Assembly (NCBI GenBank): GCA_903632075.3
Contig: CAHIKZ030004724.1
Location: forward strand, 4,410,001-4,474,000
Length of the DNA: 64,000 nt
Source of the DNA: Acanthosepion pharaonis
Taxonomy: Eukaryota > Mollusca > Cephalopoda > Sepiida > Sepiidae
Direction: 5' to 3'
Positions 31,831-41,600 of the stretch are shown in pieces; the stretch's first letter is position 1; the number at the start of each line of letters is the position of its first letter. The notes below the pieces were generated by a model that saw only the letters and a list, made by a program, of their open reading frames with translations, ran no database searches and was not told the DNA's origin. A program made the translations under genes and the position numbers.

Positions 31831-32190
31831 GATGATATGGAAGCTGTAATAAACGATAAGAGAAATAAAATAAAAGAAGCAATAATGAAAAACGATGATA
31901 TGGAAGTTGTAATGAACATAAGAAAAATAAAAGAAACAATAATGAAAAACAATGATATGGAAGCTGAAATTAACAGTAACATAAATAAAAGAAACAATAA
32001 TGAAAAACGATGATATGGAAGTTGTAATGAACAGTAAGAGAAACAAAATAAAAGAAACAATAATGAAAAACAAATTATATGGAAGCTGAAATTAACAGTA
32101 ACATAAATAAAAGAAACAATAATGCCAAACGATGATATGGAAGCTGTAATGAACAGTAAGAGAAATAAAATAAAAGAAACAATAATGAAA
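31831..32190 (+). repeat. ~60-bp minisatellite with ~121-bp higher-order period
   Basis: Six units beginning 'gatgatatggaagctg' (or close variants) at 31831, 31894, 31951, 32009, 32072 and 32131. Two subtypes alternate over the last four units ('gtaatgaacagtaagaga' and 'gaaattaacagtaacata'), giving dimer steps of 121-122 bp. The last unit runs straight into satellite-like sequence. Confidence 0.85.
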
Positions 32191-32250
32191 AATGAATAAT
32201 AATTGATAACACTTCATCTAAGAAAATTTAAGACTATTACATCTAATACA
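32165..32250 (+). repeat. Single copy of 120-bp-satellite-like sequence
   Basis: 'aaagaaacaataatgaaaaa', 'tgaataataattgataacac', 'ttcatctaagaaaatttaag' correspond to the second half of the satellite monomer ('aaagaaatactagtcaaaaa', 'tgaataataattggcaatgc', 'ttcatttgagaaatttagat'), with substitutions. Confidence 0.7.
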
Positions 32251-32720
32251 GCTAAATGTAAACTGGCATCACATCTGAACACGATTTTAACATAATAACT
32301 GATAGACTTATTAAAAGATAAAAGAATTTAGATGAAAATGAACTGAAAGTGCACTGATCTAAGAATTCATTTTGATCAACCTCAGACATGACTTAAAAAC
32401 AATATCAACGATCATCATAAAAGCAATGGTAGCACAAAAAAACCCAAAAAAAACAAAAAAAAAAACAGCGATTTATTCAAACTGGGCTAATTGCAAATCC
32501 AGTAGAGATTAACAGCTTCAATACTAAAAAGAAAACCTTTCTGTCCATAGTATCTAATAAGGTTATTTATGAACTCTTCCCCCAAAATTCCAATGCACTT
32601 TCCTTACACATGGAAGGTTGTCTCTCATTCCACCCTAATGAATCCTGCCATTAAGAAGCGAAACTACTGCCATAAACAAGCTTTTCTGCATCATCTCATT
32701 ATCTCAGCAGTACTGCTAGT

Positions 32721-32990
32721 GTAATAAAGTAATCACGTTTGTGTAGTAGAGATAAGAAAAAAAAAACTATATCACTATATAGTTTTTCTGGTAAAGTCTT
32801 TGTAGCCAAATTGCTAAGGTGCTTTCACGGTAAGACAAACTCTCAAAGCAAAGGGATGCAAGTTTTGGTCTCAATGGAGAATTCTTTTATTTTCAATTGA
32901 TTCTGCTTATTTAAATGTTGCAGAATAATACCTTAAGAGTTGCAATAAAACTCACAGAAATACGATAAAAGCTAGGCAGAAATTATTATC
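32721..32990 (+). repeat. Dispersed tRNA-SINE-like family T, copy 1
   Basis: A leader 'taataaagtaatca', a small hairpin ('aactatatcactatatagtt'), then 'ctggtaaagtctttgtagcc', a tRNA-like segment and a body with 'aagagttgcaataaaactca', 'cagaaatacgataaaagc'. Copies 2-4 are at 34880, 37555 and 38287. Confidence 0.7.
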
Positions 32991-33227
32991 AAATTAAGTT
33001 AAATAAATGTACTGTATTCAAAAGATTACTGAATATGTATATAAGCCTCTCTAAAAGTATAATGGCCTGATAATTGTGATAAAAAGTAAGAAAATAAGTT
33101 TACAGACTTATAAGTAAATAATCTATATGAATAAATGCGAAATGAAGCCCAATTCTTCCACGAATTCTGAGGTTAAAAGGTCCCAACTCTACTTTATAGT
33201 AAATATTTACCCTGGTCTCCACACTGT

Positions 33228-33376
33228 GAGAGGATGTGACACAAGGTCCGGGTTTAATGTGGGGGACCCAAGTATGCACACTTGGAACAAGAACGAAAAT
33301 TCCCCGAGCCCCCGCAACCGTCAGTTGCGCTGGCCTTGGTGCGTGCACCGACCCCTCTCTCTAGTGCAATGAGAGG
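33228..33376 (+). repeat. Dispersed repeat family D, copy 1
   Basis: Shares 'gtgacaca.ggt', 'ccccgcaaccgtc', 'gctggcct', 'ctagtgcaatgagagg' in the same order with 60909-61046 and 61198-61330. No coding content. Function unknown. Confidence 0.55.
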
Positions 33377-33432
33377 GTGCAGCCTTGGGCATCTGCTCCC
33401 TAGGGCTGGGCACCTCACAGTGTAATTTTCCT

Positions 33433-33502
33433 CAGTTGCGCCTCTGTCCTCCGAGGGAGCCGCAACTGAGCATCAGTCTGTTCGCTGTCAGAGACGCAAC
33501 TG
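33433..33502. repeat. Short inverted repeat (16-bp arms)
   Basis: 'cagttgcgcctctgtc' and the reverse complement of the right arm 'cagttgcgtctctgac' match at 14 of 16 positions; spacer about 38 bp. Confidence 0.6.
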
Positions 33503-34834
33503 GGAGATGATAAAAAAAACCTATCTAGCATACACCAGGTAATTAATTTGAGGTTTATTCTGATCAATACAGAATTGTGGCATAAGGCTGAGGGGAAAAT
33601 AGGGAGGGGCTGGTGTTCATTAGCTATCCTAGTCCTAGTTAATCACGACTCATTCACTCAATACAATTTACTCATGCACCACATGACCACATTCATCACC
33701 ACCCAGTCCTGCATATACCACAAGGGAACCTAGAAAACACCCCATGACATATAAATTTGAAAGGCTATGAAGTTCGTTTTTTACAAAAATATATAAAAAA
33801 TTTCATGATTCATGAAATGATGGAGGAGGGGAGATGAACCCAGAAAACAAAGTAAAAATGCAACACAAAGTCAAAACTGAAACAAAGCAATGTTAGTAGG
33901 ACCCGTTCACCCCTCAAAATAATAAGAGTGGCCCGCTGTATTCTGCCAAGAGACAGAATCAAGAAGTACACTCATTAATGGAATGGGGAAGGTGAAAAAT
34001 ACATGACGGATTGGAAAAATCAAAAGTTGACCCAGTCAAGATGAAAAATGGGGGACAAAGACAAACTGGGAGAAGTGGGAATCTCAACATGGGCCATAAC
34101 AAAAGAGAATACCGGGAACAGGTCGGGTACAACACTTATTCACATTAACTTAATGGGGGCGGGGGGGGTCACAGGAAACTGCCCCGTTGCATCAAGGGGA
34201 TATAAAAGAGAAAAATCAAGGTTAGACCTATCCACATGAACCAGGCTCGCTTCAATCATTCACCTTTCACTGAAGTCTATCAAAATCAAACGCTTTCTAT
34301 CAAATCTGATTTTTATCCTAAGCTGATACTTAAAGAAAACAATCAAATCAAATTACATGTTAAAAGCTCAATATCTGAGTTATATATTATCTACTTCTAG
34401 GCAATATCACTTTTCAAGTTTAACTAATCTGCATATTAATTTTTAAAAAGGTATATTTCATTAATTAACTGTCCTTCATTACTATTCTTTTTATTCAAGG
34501 ATTGTTTTGATGTTCATATCAGAAATAGTTCTGTTTAGGAATATTGTCTTATATAGTGCAGAAAAGTGTTTGAAATTTGCATTTTACTTGGCCTTCAACA
34601 AGTTGGCATCTATTTGTAAAACTTTCCTTAACTATAACAAGCCTGCCCCCACTCCTCACCAATTAATTTCTTCTGCCTTTACAGTTATATTCTTTTAATA
34701 AATATATTAAACGTCTACAACCCCTTCAACATTTTATAAATAGTGAACATTAATCCCATAGAAAAACGACTAATTTTTTTCTTGGAAAAATTACCAGATA
34801 GCGAGTAGATGAAGCCTGCTAGTTAATAATAATT
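33503..34834. other. No recognisable feature
   Basis: No domain-bearing open frame. A G-rich run lies at about 34156-34171. Confidence 0.4.
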
Positions 34835-35078
34835 TTGTCAGTTAAGAAATTTTAGGACTATTACATCTAAAAATTTTAGTTTAATAAAGTAATCATGATA
34901 GTGCAGTAGAGATAAGAAAAAACTATAAGAATGTATAGTCTTTTCTGGTAAAGTCTTTGTGGTCAAATTTCTCAGGTGCTGTCATGGTAAGGAAAACTTC
35001 TAAAGTAAAAAGGTTCAAGTCTAGATATGACTGGAAGATTACTCTCTTATTTCCAATCCATGCTACCTATTTAAAAGT

Positions 35079-35124
<46 letters not shown>

Positions 35125-35200
35125 GAAGAAGAAGAACCTAAGATTTGCAATAAAAGTTCACAGAAATAAGATGAAAGTCAATCAAAAACTGATAAGAAAT
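34835..35200 (+). repeat. Dispersed family T, copy 2, preceded by satellite-like fragment
   Basis: 34835-34876 reads 'gtcagttaagaaattttagg', 'actattacatctaa', like the end of the satellite-like sequence at 32.2 kb. From 34880 family T follows: hairpin 'aactataagaatgtatagt', 'ctggtaaagtctttgtggtc', a B-box-like 'ggttcaagtct' (35010), body interrupted by (AAT)n at about 35083-35123, then 'agatttgcaataaaagttca', 'cagaaataagatgaaagtc'. Confidence 0.7.
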
Positions 35201-35829
35201 GATTTTTTTTGATTTTTTGCAATAAGCTATATTTTTTGTATAAGCTACAAGTGCCACTTGATATGGAATGTTACAGACTAAAAGGCAAAAGGCACAGAGT
35301 AAGATTATAGTCATTGGTGAAGCATCCTTTTGTTGGTTGCTCAAAGTAGCTGCTTGTGAAAGAAAGCTAGAATTTATATCCCACCCATGGAATACAAAGG
35401 GAACGAGAGTGGGTCGTTACAATGGGCATGGTGGGGTAGTCTTAGTCGTGAGGGTTACGACTAGTGAGACTAAGAAATGTAGTTTGTCTGAACAATTTCC
35501 ATGGAAATAGCAATATACTAGTGAGAAGCTTGCAATGTTTCATCTACAAGAAAGTGGTTACTAGGTGAAAAGTAATTTGTCACCCACAATTCTACAAGGA
35601 CATTTTGGATTCTATTGAGACTAGAAAGTGAAGACTGGGCAACTATTGTGACCAAGTAATGGTTAAGAAATAACAAAACAAGAGGTTGCAGATAAATAGT
35701 GGGTTGAACAGTAAATACAACAGAAGAGTGTTACACGACTTGGGAGTGTGTGTCGGTTGACCAGCGTTCAGTCTATATCACTATTCTCTTGAGGTTTACT
35801 TTTCCTACTAACTTTATAGTAAGTGGAAG
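35201..35829. other. No recognisable feature
   Basis: No supported gene; the open frames here have no recognisable domain. Confidence 0.4.
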
Positions 35830-35925
35830 AGTCCACAATAGCCTCATTAGAGGGAGCACACCACAAAAGTAACTCTTGCCCATATATAACAGCAGTACTC
35901 CATTTTCAGTCTGATCTTGTTCTTG
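35830..35925 (-). mobile_element. Possible LINE RT fragment
   Basis: The minus strand encodes KMEYCCYIWARVTFVV, which resembles CMEYCCHIWSGAPSV in the LINE relic at 18.76-19.13 kb. The match is short. Confidence 0.35.
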
Positions 35926-36773
35926 TAAAAGTAGTGGATAGCAGAAGGAGTCAGGTAATTACTAGAATTGTACAGGGAACCAATTATTTTCCCAGAATTT
36001 CTAGCGATGGATCATCTGTACGAATTCCACTTGATGTTCGTGTTGAGCTTAATATTAAATAATAGTTTAGCAGACTATTATTTTTAGGGGGAATGGTATG
36101 TCTGCTTGGACTTCTTGTGGTTGACTTTTGGGGTCAGATGGAAGACAAAACAAGGAAGTCTATACTGATTGGCTGAACAAATGTGAAAACAATAGATAGG
36201 GAAAAGGTTTTTAGTGAACTGTTTCTTAATTGTCAAACAATGTAGATATGTTTTCTTTCGTGTCTGAAATGACTCCCCATTTGGGAAAAGTGATCCAACT
36301 GGGTAGGCAGAAATGTACGTAGTGATGTGATTAATAAAGTAATTAAGTAAAAATCCCCGTGTTGAATTTCTTTTATTTCTGAACTCAAACTAGGGATCAC
36401 CGGCCGAGATAGGATAATGAAACTTTATTATCAAGTGATCACTTTCGCCCAAAAGTTCCCAAGTATGAAGGGGTTATGCAATATTAAGTCCCAATAGAGA
36501 GAACAGTTGTTCATCGGGATGTGAAAATTCAGGGTGCATCCAGTTAGGGTGGAACATCATTGATTTGGTTTTTGAGACGTTGAATGTAACCAACCTTTTT
36601 TTTTTTTTACACCTGGTGAGGTTAGATGAGAGTTAGATCAGAAGAAAGATTGGCTGTTAGATGTTGGCCAATGTCTAACAGAGTTTCATTAGATGCATAA
36701 GATATATGTGTCTCTCCAAAAGTAATGCCTTTTATTTTATTATATTTGCCTACATCATCCAGTCCAACTATAT
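35926..36773. other. No recognisable feature
   Basis: No repeat or gene recognised; poly(T) at 36596-36609. Confidence 0.4.
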
Positions 36774-36890
36774 ATTCTGTCATTTCACAAAGGTAAGTAT
36801 GACACATGAAACTTTTAGTTTGAGATATCCGCACTAATTCTAAGATTGTATGAGTTGTTGTCTAGATATTTTCCAGTTCCATCAACTATT
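36774..36890 (+). repeat. Duplicated segment, partner of 60.56-60.70 kb
   Basis: Shares 'atattctgtcatttca', 'gtatgacacatgaaa', 'ttttagtttga', 'ctaagattgta', 'gagttgttgtc' and 'tattttccagttccatcaac' in order with 60556-60700. The partner has two small insertions. Same orientation. Confidence 0.85.
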
Positions 36891-37270
36891 TCTTATTCTT
36901 TTCTTAACTAATCTTAACTAAGGATTATTTGTAAGTCATAGTGATGTTATTATTATTTTCTGGCCAAGATCTAATCATTTTATTTTTAGTTAAAAGGGAA
37001 GAAAAGTCAATTTTTATTTGTTCATTAAGGGAAAATATTCCTACAAGCAAAATACATAGTGAGAAATAAATGCATTATCACCATTGTAATCAGTTCCATT
37101 TTTTTTTATTTTGTGGGAGTATGATTGATTTTTCTCTTGAGATGCCTAGAATTATTTTCAGGAAAGAAATTATATGAACTATAAATTGCCTAAGGGTTTT
37201 TCTAAAAAATGATAATGCCACAAAAGATGAATTAAACATAGACTTAGAATTTCTTTAATGAGACATTGTA

Positions 37271-37475
37271 CCGTATATACTTGAGTTTAGTGCAAGTGCT
37301 TATGATCAGTTTTTGTATGCCAAAAATATTTTGAAAATGTTAAAAATCATGCATTTTTGGTGACCAGTTGCAAATATGTTAACTGTTTCTGGGGTGGGGT
37401 GGCGTGTTTAAAATTCATGCCCCAAAATTCAAAGGTAGCACTATACATGGTTGGCTTATGCACAAGTATATACAG
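37271..37475. mobile_element. 205-bp MITE with TA flanks
   Basis: Left end 'ccgtatatacttgag'; reverse complement of right end 'ctgtatatacttgtg'. TA lies immediately outside each end (37269-37270 and 37476-37477). No coding sequence. A Tc1/mariner or pogo-related origin is likely given TA flanks. Confidence 0.65.
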
Positions 37476-37554
37476 TAATTATTCACATTATTTGACTTGT
37501 ATTTATTTCATCCTATTTCTTTTGCTATAGTAATGGGAAATGGTGGGAATCTGA

Positions 37555-37740
37555 AGGTGCTATCAGTGTAAGACTGACTCCCAAAGTGAAGAGATACAGC
37601 ACAGGTTCTCAATGGGGGATTATTCTTTTATTTCCAATCCATTCTGCCTACTTTTAAAATAACAGCCTAAGAGTTGCAATAATAATTCACAGAAATAAGA
37701 TGAATGCTCATCAAAAATTGACAAGAAATTAAGTGCAAGA
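37555..37740 (+). repeat. Dispersed family T, copy 3
   Basis: 'aggtgctatcagtgtaagac', 'tattcttttatttccaatcc', 'aagagttgcaataataattc', 'cagaaataagatgaatgc'. The leader and hairpin of copies 1 and 2 are not recognised. Confidence 0.7.
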
Positions 37741-38136
37741 AAAAATAAAAAATACCATATAACACTAGAGTTTGTTGTGAAAAGCATTATTATTTTATGA
37801 CTCCTTTTACATTTGTCCTGCAAGCGATATTTGGCAGACTCACGTGAGTCCGAGTCAAAATAGTTCATAACACAGAATTCCAGCAAACAATAATTAATAA
37901 ATGCATTAAAAAGACATGATATAAAAGGATAAAGAAAGAAACAAAAATGAAATTATGAACAGTTCAGTACAATCTTCAGTCTGTCTCTGGCATACTTACA
38001 TGTCTTGTATCTATTGGAATAAAAGGAAACATATGCTGCCGTTCCAGAAGTCAAAGGGAAAAGAGGAAGAGCCTTTCACGTATTGCACCACCTGTGATTA
38101 TCGTCAGGGGACAGTAATCCAACAATTCATAATATG

Positions 38137-38210
38137 ATGAAAGAAATAATAATAGTAAAAAATGAATAAGTGACAATGCTTCATTTAAGAAATATGACAA
38201 CTAATAGTAT
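38137..38210 (+). repeat. Single copy of 120-bp-satellite-like sequence
   Basis: 'gatgaaagaaataataatag', 'taaaaaatgaataagtgaca', 'atgcttcatttaagaaatat' correspond to 'gatgaaagaaatactagtca', 'aaaatgaataataattggca', 'atgcttcatttgagaaattt' of the array. It stands alone about 470 bp before the array, separated from it by family T copy 4 and a MITE. Confidence 0.8.
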
Positions 38211-38286
38211 TAATATTTATAAAGACAGAAGTGGATGCATCAAATGTTAGGAGAAAACAAACAATAAAAGATATAAGATGATATTT

Positions 38287-38450
38287 AAACAGCTTTGTAG
38301 CCTAAATGGTAAAGCAGGTTCCATGAAAAAGTAGAATAAAATATGCTGATCTGAATTTTGTTGGGGGCTTATTCTTTATTTCTGACCTACTCATTATTTA
38401 TTAAAGATCACATAATGACGAACTGATAGTTAAAAAGTGTTAAAAATCAA
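38287..38450 (+). repeat. Dispersed family T, copy 4
   Basis: 'agctttgtagcctaaatggt', 'aaagcaggttccatg', 'gcttattctttatttctgac'. The tRNA-like segment is most evident here ('gtagcctaaatggtaaagc'). Confidence 0.6.
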
Positions 38451-38471
38451 GATAAACAATATTTGGATATA

Positions 38472-38645
38472 CAATGTAACCCGGATAAAAGAGAGTTGTT
38501 GGGACCAGAGAAGTCAGGTTACTCTTATATCCGGGTTTGGTCTATTTTATATACATTAACACAGGTTCTAATTTGGGACCAGAGAAAATTTCTCTCATAT
38601 CGGGGTTTCTCTTATATCCGGGTCTCTTATATCCGGGTTACAATG
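38472..38645. mobile_element. 174-bp pogo-like MITE
   Basis: Left terminus 'caatgtaacccggataaaag'; reverse complement of the right terminus 'cattgtaacccggatataag'. TA outside both ends (38470-38471 and 38646-38647). Internal copies of 'cttatatccgggt' make the right side partly repetitive. It lies about 40 bp before the satellite array. Confidence 0.75.
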
Positions 38646-38682
38646 TAGTTGGTTGATTTTAGGAAATTTTAACCATTCATGC

Positions 38683-41600
38683 ATATATAAGATAAAAGAA
38701 ATACTAGTCAAAAGTGAATAATAATTGGCAATGCTTCATTTGAGAAATTTAGATAACTTAAGTCTGTTTCATTTCATTTCTTACTTGGTGTAAATAAGCA
38801 AGAGAAAAAAGATGAAAGAAATACTAGTCAAAAATGAATAATAATTGGCAATGCTTCATTTGAGAAATTTAGATAACATAAGTCTATTTCATTTCATTTC
38901 TTACTTGGTGAAAATAAGCAAGAGAAAAAAGATGAAAGAAATACTAGTCAAAAATGAATAATAAATGGCAATGCTTCATTTGAGAAATTTAGGTAATGTA
39001 AGTCTGTTTCATTTCATTTCTTACTTGGTGTAAATAAGCAAGAGAAAAAAGATGAAAGAAATACTAGTCAAAAATGAATAATAATTGGCAATGCTTCATT
39101 TGAGAAATTTAGATAATGTAAGTCTGTTTCATTTCATTTCTTACTTGGTGTAAATAAGCAAGAGAAAAAAGGTGAAAGAAATACTAGTCAAAAATGAATA
39201 ATAATTGGCAATGCTTCATTTGAGAAATTTAGATGAGTCTGTTTCATTTCATTTCTTTCTTGATGTAAATAAGCAAGAGAAAAAAGATGAAAGAAATACT
39301 AGTCAAAAATGAATAATAAATGGCAATGCTTCATTTGAGAAATTTAGATAATGTAAGTCTGTTTCATTTCATTTCTTACTTGGTGTAAATAAGCAAGAGA
39401 AAAAAGGTGAAAGAAATACTAGTCAAAAATGAATAATAATTGGCAATGCTTCATTTGAGAAATTTAGATAAGTATGTTTCATTTCATTCCTTACTTGGTA
39501 TAAATAAGCAAGAGAAAAAAGATGAAAGAAATACTAGTCAAAAATGAATAATAATTGGCAATGCTTCATTTAAGAAATTTAGATTACTTAAGTCTGTTTC
39601 ATCTCATTTCTTACTTGGTGTAAATAAGCAAGAGAAAAAAGATGAAAGAAATACTAGTCAAAAATGAATAATAAATGGCAATGCTTCATTTGAGAAATTT
39701 AGATAATGTAAGTCTGTTTCATTTCATTTCTTACTTGGTGTAAATAAGCAAGAGAAAAAAGGTGAAAGAAATACTAGTCAAAAATGAATAATAATTGGCA
39801 ATGCTTCATTTGAGAAATTTAGATAAGTATGTTTCATCTCATTTCTTACATGGTGTAAATAAGCAAGAGAAAAAAGGTGAAAGAAATACTAGTCAAAAAT
39901 GAATAATAATTGGCAATGCTTCATTTGAGAAATTTAGATAACATAAATCCGTTTCATTTCATTTCTTTCTTGGTGTAAATAAGCAAGAGAAAAAAGATGA
40001 AAGAAATACTAGTCAAAAATGAATAATAATTGGCAATGCTTCATTTGAGAAATTTAGATAACTTAAGTCTGTTTCATTTCATTTCTTTCTTGGTGTAAAT
40101 AAGCAAGAGAAAAAAGATGAAAGAAATACTAGTTAAAAATGAATAATAAATGGCAATGCTTCATTTGAGAAATTTAGATAATGTAAGTCTGTTTCATTTC
40201 ATTTCTTACTTGGTGTAAATAAGCAAGAGAAAAAAAAGAAATAGTCAAAAAGAAAATAACTTCATTTGAAAAATTTGAATAATAATTAGTGTAAATAAAG
40301 AGAAAAAGATGAAAGAAATACTAGTCAAAAATGAATAATAATTGGCAATGCTTCATTTGAAAAATTTAGATAAGTATGTTTCATTTCATTCCTTACTTTG
40401 TGTAAATAAGCAAGAGAAAAAAGATGAAAGAAATACTAGTCAAAAATGAATAATAAATGGCAATGCTTCATTTGAGAAATTTAGATAATGTAAGTCTGTT
40501 TCATCTCATTTCTTACTTGGTGTAAATAAGCAAGAGAAAAAAGATGAAAGAAATACTAGTCAAAAATGAATAATAATTGGCAATGCTTCATTTGAGAAAT
40601 TTAGATAACATAAGTCTATTTCATTTCTTTTCTTACTTGGTGTAAATAAGCAAGAGAAAAAAGATGAAAGAAATACTAGTCAAAAATGAATAATAATTGG
40701 CAATGCTTCATATGAGAAATTTAGATAACTTAAGTCTGTTTCATCTCATTTCTTATTAAATCAAGAGAAAAAGATGAAAGAAATTGTCAAAATGAATAAT
40801 AAATAGAAATTTAGATAACATAAGTCTGTTTCATCTCATTTCATTCTTGTGTAAATAAGCAAGAGAAAAAAGATGAAAGAAATACTAGTCAAAAATGAAT
40901 AATAATTGGCAATGCTTCATTTGAGAAATTTAGATAATGTAAGTCTGTTTCATTTCATTTCTTACTTGGTGTAAATAAGCAAGAGAAAAAAGATGAAAGA
41001 AATACTAGTCAAAAATGAATAATAATTGGCAATGCTTCATTTGAGAAATTTAGATAACATAAGTCTATTTCATTTCATTTCTTACTTGGTGTAAATAAGC
41101 AAGAGAAAAAAGATGAAAGAAATACTAGTCAAAAATGAATAATAATTGGCAATGCTTCATTTGAGAAATTTAGATAATGTAAGTCTGTTTCATTTCATTT
41201 CTTACTTGGTAAATAAGCAAGAGAAAAAGATGAAAGAAATACTAGTCAAAATTTGGCAATGCTTCATTTGAGAAATTTAGATAATGTAAGTCTGTTTCAT
41301 TTCATTTCTTACTTGGTGTAAATAAGCAAGAGAAAAAAGATGAAAGAAATACTAGTCAAAAATGAATAATAATTGGCAATGCTTCATTTGAGAAATTTAG
41401 ATAATGTAAGTCTGTTTCATTTCATTTCTTACTTGGTGTAAATAAGCAAGAGAAAAAAGATGAAAGAAATACTAGTCAAAAATGAATAATAATTGGCAAT
41501 GCTTCATTTGAGAAATTTAGATAAATAATAAGTCTGTTTCATTTCATTTCTTTTTTTAAATAAGCAAGAGAAAAAGATGAAAGAAAAAGCAAAATGAATA

